The notes under the pieces: generated by a model
Databases searched by the model: none
Told to the model about the DNA's origin: nothing
Seen by the model: the letters and a program-made list of their open reading frames with translations, nothing else
Part shown: positions 1-8,749 of the stretch, piece after piece
Layout of the letters: the number at the start of each line of letters is the position of its first letter
How positions within the stretch are numbered: the stretch's first letter is position 1
Assembly (NCBI GenBank): GCA_965262745.1
Contig: OZ253558.1
Span: 868,001-932,000 of the forward strand
Direction of reading: 5' to 3'
Origin: JAJECS01 sp965262745
GTDB lineage: Bacteria > Chloroflexota > UBA11872
Length of the DNA stretch: 64,000 nt
Made by a program: the position numbers and the translations under genes

Positions 1-276
1 ATCGCCGTCCTCCAGGCTCGCAATCTCCTCCGCAAGACTGCCCTGCGTGAGGTCGAACGCATCCATGGACCTGAGCGTCTCAACGAGCACGCTGGCCTGC
101 GGCGATGAGTCTTCGTTGACCAGGCCAACCTCATACTGCGTGCCGCTGTCGCGACCGAAGACCAGGCCAAAGATCAGGATGAAGAGCAGGGGAAACGCGA
201 ACGTCCAGAACAGCGCCGCTCGGTCCCGCGTGAACTCCCGCGTGTTGGCCAGCGTGAGCTGGACGAGGGCTCTCAA
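1..276 (-). CDS. ABC-2 type transporter permease, N-terminal part (cut by window edge)
   Basis: The reading frame is open from position 276 to the left edge, so only the first 92 residues are visible. It begins RALVQLTLANTREFTRDR, followed by a hydrophobic stretch (AALFWTFAFPLLFILIFGLV) that fits the first membrane helix of an ABC-2 permease, then a soluble region. The start is a TTG that overlaps the TGA of the upstream ATPase gene (TTGA), a typical translational coupling. It would form the membrane half of the exporter whose ATPase is the neighbouring gene. Substrate unknown. The family assignment rests on the helix position and the pairing with a DrrA/CcmA-like ATPase. Confidence 0.7.
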   Translation of the reverse strand, partial: MRALVQLTLANTREFTRDRAALFWTFAFPLLFILIFGLVFGRDSGTQYEVGLVNEDSSPQASVLVETLRSMDAFDLTQGSLAEEIASLEDGD

Positions 277-1199
277 TCCCGTAACGTCCGACCGGTGAGC
301 TTGAGGAACACATCCTCGAGCGTGGCCCGGCGCAGCCGCAGGTTTTGAATGGGTTCACCGCGCTCCTGACCGAGTTGCAAGAGCGCCGACATTGACGTCG
401 ACACGTCGTCGCTGAACATGCTCACCCGGTCGGCCTGGACGGACGCGTTCACGACAGCCGGAAGTCTCTCGATCTCGTCGGATGTCATGCCATTTCGCTG
501 GGTGAACTCGATGGCATCCTCGGCGAAATGCGCCCGCACGAGCCCTTCGGGTGCGTCCACGGCAATGATGTGGCCGTGATCCATCACCGCGACCCGATCG
601 CATAGGCGCTCCGCTTCCTCCATGTAGTGCGTCGTCAGCAGCACTGTGCGCCCCTGGGCCTTGAACTGCTCGATCGTCTCCCAGAGGCTGCGCCTGGCCT
701 GGGGGTCCATGCCGGTGGTCGGCTCGTCGAGAAAGATCATCGGCGGATCGTTGACCAGCGCCAGCGCCACCGACAGCCGCTGTTGCTGTCCGCCCGAGAG
801 GTCTTTGACGAACGCCCGGCGGCGCTCTTCGAGGCCGAGGAGGGCCACGAGATGATCGGCAACGCCGGCGCGTCCATAAAACGAGGCGAAGAGCTCGATC
901 ACTTCGACCACGCGCAGCCGTGGGTACAGCGCCACTTGCTGCAGCTGGACGCCGATCTGGCGTTTGAGATTTCGTTGCTCGCGTCCGGGGTCGAGCCCCA
1001 GCACGCGCACCGCCCCGGAATCACGCAGCCGCAGACCTTCCAGGATTTCCACCGTCGTCGTCTTGCCCGCGCCGTTGGGACCCAGCATGCCGAAGACCTC
1101 ACCAACCTCGACCGAAAACGAGACGCCGTCCACGGCCTTGACGTCGCCGTACGACTTGCGCAGGTCCTGGACTTCGATGATGGGCATGCTGGGAGTCAA
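273..1199 (-). CDS. ABC transporter ATP-binding protein (DrrA/YadG-like exporter)
   Basis: This is a 308-residue nucleotide-binding subunit. Visible motifs are Walker A GPNGAGKTT near residues 40-48, signature LSGGQQQ near 134-140, Walker B MIFLDEP near 154-160, and the switch histidine in TTHYMEEAE near 191. The one-domain architecture with a roughly 80-residue C-terminal tail is typical of ATPases paired with ABC-2 permeases that export drugs, lipids or polysaccharides. A second in-frame ATG twelve bases downstream (MPIIEV) is an equally good start. The permease gene follows with a 4-base overlap. Substrate cannot be read from the sequence. Confidence 0.93.
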   Translation of the reverse strand: MTPSMPIIEVQDLRKSYGDVKAVDGVSFSVEVGEVFGMLGPNGAGKTTTVEILEGLRLRDSGAVRVLGLDPGREQRNLKRQIGVQLQQVALYPRLRVVEVIELFASFYGRAGVADHLVALLGLEERRRAFVKDLSGGQQQRLSVALALVNDPPMIFLDEPTTGMDPQARRSLWETIEQFKAQGRTVLLTTHYMEEAERLCDRVAVMDHGHIIAVDAPEGLVRAHFAEDAIEFTQRNGMTSDEIERLPAVVNASVQADRVSMFSDDVSTSMSALLQLGQERGEPIQNLRLRRATLEDVFLKLTGRTLRD

Positions 1200-1259
1200 G
1201 AGTATGGCTGCAGTGACCGCGCGAGAGTGACCAATCTCACCAGCGGACGAGTCGCGGGC

Positions 1260-3230
1260 CTAGGCCAATCGCCGGAGGATCATCGCCCCCTGCGGATCCA
1301 CGGTTGCGCGCCAGCCGGGAGCAATCCAGGTGGTCGCATCGGACTGGGTGACCACGGCCGGCCCGTCGAGTTCGAAGCTGTGTCCAAGATCATGGCGTGA
1401 TAGCAACGGCACCTCGTGCACGGAACCGTCGGCCAGCGTGGCTTGCGTCGTGCGCGGTTCCGGAGCCCCGGCGGCCAATGGCGCCGCGGTCGAAATGTCC
1501 GGTTGCGGCACGGATGCGACGAGCCGCGCCACCACGATCTCAACAGGGGCGTCAGGTCGGCTGTGGGCGTATCGTTGCTCGTGCCGTTCGTGGAACAATC
1601 GCACCGCCTCCGGCACTCCCTCGGGTCCCAGCGGCACGCTCAACTCGAACGATTGCCCCACGTACCGCACGTCCAACAGCCGCTGCAGCCGCGGCTGGCG
1701 CGCCGGTGCCAAGTCGTCCCGCGCGGCCTGCTCCAGAGGAGCGAACAGGTCCTCGAGGCGGTCCGGCGTGAGCGTTTGGGCCTCGTCAAACACGGTGGCC
1801 GCGTATTCGCGGGTGTGGGCTCCGGTCAATGCGCCGAGCGCGGAGAGTACGCCGGGATGCAACGGCACCAGCACTTGCTCGATCTCAAGCCGTTCCGCCA
1901 ACTCGCAACAGTGCATCGGGCCGGCGCCGCCGAATGGGAGCAAGGTGAAGTCCCGCGGGTCGAAGCCGCGCTCGAGCGTGATCACGCGCAGTGCTCGATC
2001 CATGTGCGCATTGGCCACCGCGACCACCGCCAGCGCCGCGCGACGCCGCGCGGCGTCGGAGCGGTCGCCGTCAGGCACCAGCAATTCAACCGCCCGATGG
2101 GCTCTGTCAACGTCGAGATGCACGCGGTCTCCGAGCGCCGCGTCCGGGGCAAGGCGGCCCAGGACCAGGTTCGCGTCGGTCACCGTGGGTTCCGTACCGC
2201 CTCGACCATAGGCGGCGGGACCGGGTAGGGCCCCGGCGCTGCGCGGACCCACTCGCAGGGCGCCCGCTTCGTCGATCTGGGCAATCGATCCGCCCCCAGC
2301 GCCAACCGTGTGGATGTCCGTCATGGGAATCGCCACCGGCAGGCCCGCAACTTCCGCATGGGTCGTGCGCAGCGGCTCGCCGGGACAGACCGCAACGTCG
2401 GTCGACGTGCCGCCCATGTCCAACGTGACGATATTGGCAATGCCCGAGGCGCGAGCGACGTGCTGCGCGCCAACGACCCCGGCGGCAGGACCGCTGAGCA
2501 CGGTGCGCACCGGCGCCGCCGCCGCTTCGACCGAGCGCAGCACCCCGCCATTGGATTGCACGACCCACAAGGGACCAGGCATGGCCGGCTCCAGCCGACG
2601 CAGGTAGCGGGCAACGACGGGCGCCACGTAGGCGTCGACGACCGTCGTGCTGGTGCGCTCGTATTCCCGGTACTCCGGCAGGATTTCGGACGAGATCGAC
2701 ACCGCGGAGACGCCCGCCCGATGCAGCGCCTCGCGTACGGCGCGCTCATGGTCCGGTTGCAGAAAGCTGAACAGCAGGCACACGGCGGCCGAGACCGGCG
2801 CCAGTCGTCGAACCCGGGCTTCGAGACGATCAAGCGATGCTCGGTCAATCGGCGTGACGACGCTGCCGTCCGCGCCGACCCGCTCGGTAACTTCGAGCCG
2901 CCGCGCCCGCGGAATCAGCGGCGCCGGCCGCTCCGGCTCGAGCTCATAGAGCACCGGCCGATTCTGGCGGCCGATCTCCAGGACATCCCGAAACCCTTCC
3001 GTGGTTACCAATACCGCACGAGCGCCACGGCGTTCGAGCAGCGCGTTGGTTGCCACCGTCGATCCATGAACAATCGCGGCGGCGGACGTGATGCCGTCCG
3101 CGCGCAGCCCATCCACAACCGCCTGCTCCGGGGCGCCCGGCGTGCTGGGGATCTTAAAGACGCGCATTTCCCCGTCGCTGATGACGACAAAGTCGGTAAA
3201 CGTGCCGCCCACGTCCACGCCAACCCGCAC
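1260..3230 (-). CDS. hyuA: Hydantoinase/oxoprolinase family protein, HyuA-type (ATP-dependent)
   Basis: The product is about 656 residues and opens with MRVGVDVGGTFTDF, the phosphate-1 motif of the ASKHA fold found in HyuA and 5-oxoprolinase N-terminal subunits. Further family blocks are VHGSTVATNALLER, LSGPAAGVVGA, NIVTLDMGGTSTDVA and LLPFGGAGPMHC. The family hydrolyses cyclic amides (hydantoins, 5-oxoproline) or carboxylates ketones using ATP. The start is set at the GTG at 3230 because AGGAGG lies 6 bases upstream; the longer open frame to 3338 has no comparable site and adds 36 residues not expected in the family. The usual HyuB partner is not adjacent. Downstream lies the ABC exporter, 60 bases away. 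Confidence 0.88.
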   Translation of the reverse strand: MRVGVDVGGTFTDFVVISDGEMRVFKIPSTPGAPEQAVVDGLRADGITSAAAIVHGSTVATNALLERRGARAVLVTTEGFRDVLEIGRQNRPVLYELEPERPAPLIPRARRLEVTERVGADGSVVTPIDRASLDRLEARVRRLAPVSAAVCLLFSFLQPDHERAVREALHRAGVSAVSISSEILPEYREYERTSTTVVDAYVAPVVARYLRRLEPAMPGPLWVVQSNGGVLRSVEAAAAPVRTVLSGPAAGVVGAQHVARASGIANIVTLDMGGTSTDVAVCPGEPLRTTHAEVAGLPVAIPMTDIHTVGAGGGSIAQIDEAGALRVGPRSAGALPGPAAYGRGGTEPTVTDANLVLGRLAPDAALGDRVHLDVDRAHRAVELLVPDGDRSDAARRRAALAVVAVANAHMDRALRVITLERGFDPRDFTLLPFGGAGPMHCCELAERLEIEQVLVPLHPGVLSALGALTGAHTREYAATVFDEAQTLTPDRLEDLFAPLEQAARDDLAPARQPRLQRLLDVRYVGQSFELSVPLGPEGVPEAVRLFHERHEQRYAHSRPDAPVEIVVARLVASVPQPDISTAAPLAAGAPEPRTTQATLADGSVHEVPLLSRHDLGHSFELDGPAVVTQSDATTWIAPGWRATVDPQGAMILRRLA

Positions 3231-3405
3231 GCCGTCCCTCCTATATCCCGCCGAGGCCCCAGGCACCCACGTAGGTGCTGAGGATGCCGCGTGGTTGGCA
3301 TTGTGGCCTACGCCGCGACATGACATGCACGCTGACAATCACCACCAAGGCGTCGTCGCCTGCCTACCCAACTGCAAGTCGAAACTTGGAGGAATTCGAC
3401 CGCGA

Positions 3406-5493
3406 TCAGTGCTCGGTGCAATGGATGACGGCGACCTCCCATTGATCGACCTTGAGCTGGAACGCGTGGTCCTCGACCGCAAGATCGACCTGGGCCAGGA
3501 GGTCGCGCGCTCTGCCAGTCGGCCAACTCGGTCGCAGCTTCACCTGCGCCGCAGCCCGCTCTAGGTTGAACACGAATACCAGCCAACCGCCCTGCCGCGA
3601 GCGCCGCACCACCGGCACCACCCGGTCGCCTTCAATCGCCACCGGCGCCGCGATACCGGCCTCGCCAACCAGCCCCAGCACCAGCTCCGGCTGTCCGACA
3701 TCGCCGAAGCCCGCCGAGAGGGTCAACCCGTACCACGTGAAGCGGCCGTCGGCGGTCTGGACTGCGACCGTGGCCCCGTCGAGGGAAGCGATCGCGCGTG
3801 TGTCCCCTCGCGGCTCCAGCACGGCATAGCCGCAGGGGCTGGTAATCGCGTGCGGGCCGTGCGGCGTCTGCACCACGTTGCGTCCCTGCTCGATGTCGTA
3901 TTCGGTCACCGCCGAGAAGTCCGCCACCCGTACCCCCAGCCGCTCGGCCAGGCCTTCCGGCGGGCCGTAGCTGGACTGCCCGTCACCGGCGTACAGACCG
4001 AAGCTGCCCTCCGCCACCAGCCGGGTCTGCGGGCTCTGCTCCAGCGTGCGCTCGATCCGCTCCCGCACCTCGTCGGTCATCAGCGTCACGTTGGGCAGGA
4101 ACAGCAGCCGGTAGCCCGCCCAGTCCATGCACGGGGTGATCACGTCGGCCGGGACGCCGCGCGTCCATAGCGTCCGGTACACGCCCCGCAGGTCCGCCAG
4201 GAAGCGGTCGGCCTCGTCGTTGTAGCCGAACAGCTCCTGCGACTCAGGGTGATAGACGATCCCCACCTCGGCGCGCGGACACGCCAGCGGCAGGTGCTCG
4301 CGCAGGCCGCCGATCTGCTGGATGGCCCGTGTCGCGGCCGCGAATCGCGGCGTGGGCTCACCGTCCAGCGCCACCAGGTTATAGCCCGGCGATTCGAAGC
4401 TGAGGTACTCCGGCCGGTACTGCCAGAACATGGCCCCCGAAGCACCGTGCGCCAGGGTCATCCAGAGCAGCGTGGTCAGCTCGCGCGGGTCGGATTGCTT
4501 CTTCCATGCCGCCCCGCCGCGTGACATGCCCGCGTAGATCTCCTCGTTCCACCAGCGCCCGTGCTTCCCCGCGCTGCGCGACCAATCGAACCCAAACGCT
4601 CGCCCCGAAACCTGGTACGGGTCTCTGGAGGTCAGCAGGTTGTTCGAGGTCATGGACATGCCCCAGCTGTCGGCGATGGCCGCGCAGCTCTCGTCCCAGG
4701 GGCGAGGGGACCAACCGCCGTGGGCACGGGTCTCATGGTCGGGATCGATCTGCTTGGTCTCGTCGACCATCCATTGCAGGTAACCGGCCAGGTTCTCGTA
4801 GTGGAACCGCCGGTACAGCAGCATCTCCACCACGTTGCCATTCGACCGCGGCGGCTCCACGTCCTCCCAGCGGCGGTAGCGGCGCAGCAGGCGCTCATTG
4901 AGCTCGTCCAGCGTGAAGCGCTCGCGCAGCCAGGCCTCGTACCGCGCCAGGGTGTGCCGGCAGTAGCAGGGATAGCCGCGTGCCGACGCCAGGCCGACAC
5001 CGTCCCAAAGGCCCCATATCAGCAAGCTGGGCCGCTCCCGGTAGCGCGTCACCACGTGGCGCAGCAGCGCGCCCCCGTAGTCGCGCCAGGCCGGGTGGTC
5101 GTAGCAGTGAATCTGCGAGCCCTGCGGCGTGGCCGCGCCCGCAGTCGGCGCTACCGGTTCCCCGCTGTAGGTGACGATCCGCATGTCGGGATGCTCGCGG
5201 GTCAGCCACTCCGGGCAGGCCCCGTGCGTCGCCAGCGTGATGTCGAGCCAGACCTGGAGATCGTGCTTCTCAGCCAGATCGAACAGGCGGTCGAAGTCCT
5301 CCAGCTCGTACTGGCCCGGCCGCGGCTCCATGTGGTTCCAATAGGAGAAGCTGCGGACAATGCGGAAGCCCGCGGCGCGCAAACGCGCGAAGTCCTCGTC
5401 CCAGACGTCGGGCTTGGGAATCGGGGCGCGGTAATACTCCACTCCGACCGGAAACGGGACCCCTGGAATGCCAAAACTCTGCTGGTCAGACAT
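3406..5493 (-). CDS. GH42-like glycosidase, tandem copy A (downstream copy)
   Basis: The 695-residue protein resembles family 42 beta-galactosidases: a TIM barrel opening with GVEYYRAP and DFARLRAAGFRIVRSFSYWNH, metal-site cysteines in HCYDHPAW and YPCYCRHT, a WWNEEIYAG nucleophile segment, a C-terminal GATase-like domain and a beta domain. GH42 enzymes remove galactose from small oligosaccharides. The acid/base position reads IWGLWDGV where GH42 has W-x-x-D-N-E, so the usual glutamate is missing. No signal peptide is seen, so a cytoplasmic location is likely. Start at MSDQQSFG, which has AAGGACCGAGG just upstream and matches the start of copy B; an ATG at 5511 is possible. Roughly nine in ten residues are identical to copy B. 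Substrate uncertain. Confidence 0.82.
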   Translation of the reverse strand: MSDQQSFGIPGVPFPVGVEYYRAPIPKPDVWDEDFARLRAAGFRIVRSFSYWNHMEPRPGQYELEDFDRLFDLAEKHDLQVWLDITLATHGACPEWLTREHPDMRIVTYSGEPVAPTAGAATPQGSQIHCYDHPAWRDYGGALLRHVVTRYRERPSLLIWGLWDGVGLASARGYPCYCRHTLARYEAWLRERFTLDELNERLLRRYRRWEDVEPPRSNGNVVEMLLYRRFHYENLAGYLQWMVDETKQIDPDHETRAHGGWSPRPWDESCAAIADSWGMSMTSNNLLTSRDPYQVSGRAFGFDWSRSAGKHGRWWNEEIYAGMSRGGAAWKKQSDPRELTTLLWMTLAHGASGAMFWQYRPEYLSFESPGYNLVALDGEPTPRFAAATRAIQQIGGLREHLPLACPRAEVGIVYHPESQELFGYNDEADRFLADLRGVYRTLWTRGVPADVITPCMDWAGYRLLFLPNVTLMTDEVRERIERTLEQSPQTRLVAEGSFGLYAGDGQSSYGPPEGLAERLGVRVADFSAVTEYDIEQGRNVVQTPHGPHAITSPCGYAVLEPRGDTRAIASLDGATVAVQTADGRFTWYGLTLSAGFGDVGQPELVLGLVGEAGIAAPVAIEGDRVVPVVRRSRQGGWLVFVFNLERAAAQVKLRPSWPTGRARDLLAQVDLAVEDHAFQLKVDQWEVAVIHCTEH

Positions 5494-5511
5494 CTGCCTC
5501 GGTCCTTTCAT

Positions 5512-5535
5512 CCATGAGCGGGTCTCCGCTCATGG
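5512..5535. repeat. Perfect 10-bp inverted repeat with 4-base loop between the GH42 copies
   Basis: The arms CCATGAGCGG and CCGCTCATGG are perfectly complementary around GTCT. The element sits directly 5' of copy A, so in a transcript read through from copy B it folds just ahead of the start region of copy A. There is no T-run after it on the minus strand, so it does not look like an intrinsic terminator. It could be an operator, an mRNA-stabilising hairpin or a translation control element. The rest of the 291-base spacer shows no gene. Confidence 0.6.
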
Positions 5536-5784
5536 CCGGCGGGCTGCCGCCCGCGATGTTTCGCCGGCCCGCATGCCACGACGCCTCGTGATGTCAAGGT
5601 TCGCCGTCTCCGAGCGAATGTTAGTCCTTGCGCCATGATTCGGGATCCAACGCCAGAAATCAGCCCGCGCACGATGAGCCTCCGGCCGGTGGAGAACCGC
5701 TGCCCGATCCCGCGGGCGGACACGACCGCGACGCGGCCCGATCATGACCGCACCACAAGCCGGATGATGCTTCCCCTGCTCCGC

Positions 5785-7887
5785 TCAGCCATCGGTGCAA
5801 TGGATGACGGCGACCTCCCATTGATCGATCTCGAGCCGGAACGCGTTGTCCTCGACCGCAAGATCGCCCTGTGCGATGAGGTCGCGCGCCCGCGTGATCC
5901 GCCAGCGCGGGCACAGCTTCACCTGCGCCGCGGCCCGCTCCACGTTGAACACGAACACCAGCCAGCCACCCTGCCGCGAGCGCCGCACCACCGGCACCAC
6001 CCGGTCGCCTTCAATCGCCACCGGCGCCGCGATGCCGGCCTCGCCCACCATCCCCAGCACCAGATCCGGCTGTCCGACATCGCCAAACCCCGCCGACAGG
6101 CTCAGCCCGTACCACGTGAAGCGGCCGTCGGCGGTCTGCACTGCGACCGTGGCCCCGTCCAGGGAGGCAATCGCACGCGTCTCCCCCCGCGGCTCCAGCA
6201 CGGCGTAGCCGCAGGGGCTGGTGATCGCGTGCGGGCCATGCGGCGTCTGCACCACGTTGCGTCCCTGCTCGATGTCGTATTCGGTCACCGCCGAAAAGTC
6301 CGCCACCCGCACCCCCAGCCGCTCCCCCAGGCCCTCCGGCGGGTCGTAGCTGGACTGCCCGTCGCCCCCGTACAGCCCGAAGCTGCCCTCCGCCACCAGC
6401 CGGGTCTGCGGGCTCTGCTCCAGCGTGCGCTCGATCCGCTCTCGCAGGTCGTCGGTCATCAGCGTCACGTTGGGCAGGAACAGCAACCGGTAGCCCGTCC
6501 AGTCCATGCGCTCCGTGACGACGTCCGCCGGCACGCCGTGCGTCCACAGCGTTCGGTACACGCCCCGCAGGTCGGCCACATAGCGCTCGTCCTCATCGTT
6601 GTAGCCGAACAGCTCCTGCGATGCAGAGTGGTAGACGATCCCGACATCGGCGCGCGGACACTCCAGCGGCAGGTGCCCGCGCAAGCCGTCGATCTGCTGG
6701 ATGGCCTGCGTCACGGCCTCGAGTCGCGGCGTGGGCTCACCGTCCAGCGCCGCCAGGTTGTAGCCGGGCGACTCGAAGCTGAGGTACTCCGGCCGGTACT
6801 GCCAGAACATGGCCCCCGCGGCGCCATGCGCCAAGGTCATCCAGAGCAGCATGGTCAGCTCGCGCGGGTCGGATTGCTTCTTCCAGGTAACGCCGCCGCG
6901 CGACATCCCCGCATAGATCTCCTCGTTCCACCAGCGCCCCTGCTTGCCCGCGCTGCGCGACCAATCGAACCCAAACGCTCGCCCTGAAACCTGGTACGGG
7001 TCTCTGGAGGTCAGCAGGTTGTTCGAGGGCATGGACATGCCCCAACTGTCGGCGATGGCGCCGCAGACCTCGTCCCAGGGCCGCGGAGCCCACCAGCCGT
7101 GGGAGCGGGTTTCGTGGAGCGGGTCGTGCCGCTTGGCCTCGTCAACCATCCATTGCAGGTGACCGGCCAGGTTCTCGTAGTGGAACCGCCGGTACAGCAG
7201 CATCTCCACCACGTTGCCATTCGACCGCGGCGGCTCCACGTCCTCCCAGCGGCGGTAGCGGCGCAGCAGGCGCTCGTTGAGCTCGTCCAGCGTGAAGCGC
7301 TCCCGCAGCCACGCCTCGTACCGCGCCAGCGTGTGCCGGCAGTAGCAGGGATACCCGTCGCTGTCGCGGCAGAATGCCGATGAGAGGTTGACCCCGTCCC
7401 AGAGACCCCAGATCAGCAGGCTGGGCCGCTCCCGGTAGCGCCGCACCACGTGGCGCAGCAGCGCGCCCCCGTAGTCGCGCCACGCCGGGTGGTCGTAGCA
7501 ATGCATCTGGGTGCCCTGCGGCGCGGAAGCGCCCGCGCTCGGCCGGGCCCGTTCCCCGCGGTAGGTAACCACCCGCATGTCGGGATGCTCGCGGGTCAGC
7601 CACTCGGGGCAGGCCCCGTGTGTGGCCAGCGTGAGGTCGAGCCAGACGCGGAGATCGTGCTTTTCCGCCAGATCGAACAGGCGGTCGAAGTCCTCCAACT
7701 CATATTGGCCCGGTCGCGGTTCCATGTGGTTCCAGTAGGAGAAGCTGCGGACAACGTGGAATCCGGCGGCACGCAAACGCGCGAAGTCGCCGTCCCAGAC
7801 GTCGAGCTTGGGCATCGGCGCGCGGTAGTAGGCCACCCCAACCGGAAACGGCACCTCGGGAATGCCAAAGCTACGCTCTGCAGTCAT
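5785..7887 (-). CDS. GH42-like glycosidase, tandem copy B (upstream copy)
   Basis: This 700-residue protein has the same architecture as copy A and is close to it along the whole length, indicating a tandem duplication. It has GVAYYRAP and FHVVRSFSYWNH near the N-terminus, cysteines in HCYDHPAW and YPCYCRHT, and the WWNEEIYAG nucleophile segment. The acid/base loop is again IWGLWDGV. The two copies differ mainly here: copy B has four extra residues (NLSSAFCRDSDGYP against GLASARGYP), which adds a cysteine. The ATG start at 7887 has GGAG about 12 bases upstream. It faces rex divergently across 131 bases, so it is likely the first gene of a two-gene unit. Real substrate unknown. Confidence 0.82.
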   Translation of the reverse strand: MTAERSFGIPEVPFPVGVAYYRAPMPKLDVWDGDFARLRAAGFHVVRSFSYWNHMEPRPGQYELEDFDRLFDLAEKHDLRVWLDLTLATHGACPEWLTREHPDMRVVTYRGERARPSAGASAPQGTQMHCYDHPAWRDYGGALLRHVVRRYRERPSLLIWGLWDGVNLSSAFCRDSDGYPCYCRHTLARYEAWLRERFTLDELNERLLRRYRRWEDVEPPRSNGNVVEMLLYRRFHYENLAGHLQWMVDEAKRHDPLHETRSHGWWAPRPWDEVCGAIADSWGMSMPSNNLLTSRDPYQVSGRAFGFDWSRSAGKQGRWWNEEIYAGMSRGGVTWKKQSDPRELTMLLWMTLAHGAAGAMFWQYRPEYLSFESPGYNLAALDGEPTPRLEAVTQAIQQIDGLRGHLPLECPRADVGIVYHSASQELFGYNDEDERYVADLRGVYRTLWTHGVPADVVTERMDWTGYRLLFLPNVTLMTDDLRERIERTLEQSPQTRLVAEGSFGLYGGDGQSSYDPPEGLGERLGVRVADFSAVTEYDIEQGRNVVQTPHGPHAITSPCGYAVLEPRGETRAIASLDGATVAVQTADGRFTWYGLSLSAGFGDVGQPDLVLGMVGEAGIAAPVAIEGDRVVPVVRRSRQGGWLVFVFNVERAAAQVKLCPRWRITRARDLIAQGDLAVEDNAFRLEIDQWEVAVIHCTDG

Positions 7888-8018
7888 CTCAGCACGCTCC
7901 GTTCCCCACCCTCGGGCCGGTCACATGGTATCCGCCGCGAGCCCGGCAGGATCGAGCATGCTAGATTGCCGCCGTCTCGCGTTCGTGGTGCCGCCTGCGG
8001 AAATTTTGGCGCCATCGC

Positions 8019-8690
8019 ATGGCAGATCGCCGCTCGTCGCAACGTGTGCCACCGACCACCGTGCGGCGGCTCTCCGCCTACTACCGCGCCCTTGGCGCGC
8101 TGGTGGAGCGGGACGTGTCGCACGTGTCGTCGAAGGTGTTAAGCGACCTGGCCGGATCAACGGCGGCGCAGGTCCGTCGAGACTTGGCGTACTTCGGCTC
8201 GTTCGGCACGCGCGGGGTCGGGTACTCCGTAGATTCGCTGCGTGCGCAGCTCGCCAGCATTCTCGGAATCGACCGCTCGTGGCCGCTGGGACTCGTGGGT
8301 GTCGGAAATCTCGGCCAGGCCCTGCTGGCGTATCGCGGCTTTCGTGGACCGGAGTACAAGATCGCCGCGGCGTTCGACAGTGATCCGGCCAAGATCGGCA
8401 CGGTAGTTGAAGGCGTTCGAGTTTCCAACGTCGCCAGTTTCAGGACCGAGGCCCGGCGACTGGGCGTCGCAATCGTGTTGGTGGCCGTGCCCGCGGCGGC
8501 CGCGCAGGCCGTCGTCGATCAGGTCGTGGCCGCGGACGTGCGCGCCATTCTCAACTTCGCGCCGGCGCAGCTGCGCGTTCCCCGCGATGTCCGAATCTCG
8601 AACGTGGACCTCTCCATGGAAGTGGAATCGCTCACGCACGCCCTCACCGACGGTCGGCGTGGCGCAGGCGGGTCGTGGTACGTATCATGA
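8019..8690 (+). CDS. rex: Redox-sensing transcriptional repressor Rex
   Basis: The 223-residue protein has the two Rex domains: an N-terminal winged helix (TTVRRLSAYYRALG through AAQVRRDLAYFGSFGTRGVGY, residues 13-69) and a Rossmann domain with GLVGVGNLGQALL near 91-103. Rex dimers bind DNA when NAD+ is high and release it when NADH accumulates. The gene lies immediately ahead of nuoA and a Rex-operator-like site lies between them, so it very probably controls the nuo operon. No clear Shine-Dalgarno sequence precedes the ATG. The 131-base upstream region is shared with the divergent glycosidase gene. Confidence 0.95.
   Translation: MADRRSSQRVPPTTVRRLSAYYRALGALVERDVSHVSSKVLSDLAGSTAAQVRRDLAYFGSFGTRGVGYSVDSLRAQLASILGIDRSWPLGLVGVGNLGQALLAYRGFRGPEYKIAAAFDSDPAKIGTVVEGVRVSNVASFRTEARRLGVAIVLVAVPAAAAQAVVDQVVAADVRAILNFAPAQLRVPRDVRISNVDLSMEVESLTHALTDGRRGAGGSWYVS
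8683..8688 (+). promoter_or_regulatory. Possible -10 element of a nuo promoter inside the end of rex
   Basis: TATCAT matches five of six bases of the -10 consensus and lies at the last codons of rex. A start about seven bases further on would fall next to the Rex operator, an arrangement suited to repression. The spacing-appropriate -35 (TGGCGC at 8660) is poor, so the promoter is uncertain. Confidence 0.3.
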
Positions 8691-8697
8691 AGCCGGC

Positions 8698-8715
8698 TTG
8701 TGAAATCTCTCACCA
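8698..8715 (+). promoter_or_regulatory. Rex operator (ROP) ahead of nuoA
   Basis: The 18 bases TTGTGAAATCTCTCACCA match the Rex consensus TTGTGA-n6-TCACAA with one mismatch in the outer half-sites. It is placed between the rex stop and the nuoA start, 35 bases before nuoA. Rex bound here would block transcription of the nuo genes when NADH is scarce. Confidence 0.75.
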
Positions 8716-8749
8716 ACTGTCAATCGACGAGGGGTAGCAGCGCGACCTA

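Noticed and set aside
5635..6987. 450-codon plus-strand open frame opposite GH42 copy B, and a 318-codon one at 4561-5517 opposite copy A
   Set aside because: They are antisense to strongly supported coding sequence, rich in R/P/H as expected from high-GC shadows, and show no recognisable domain.
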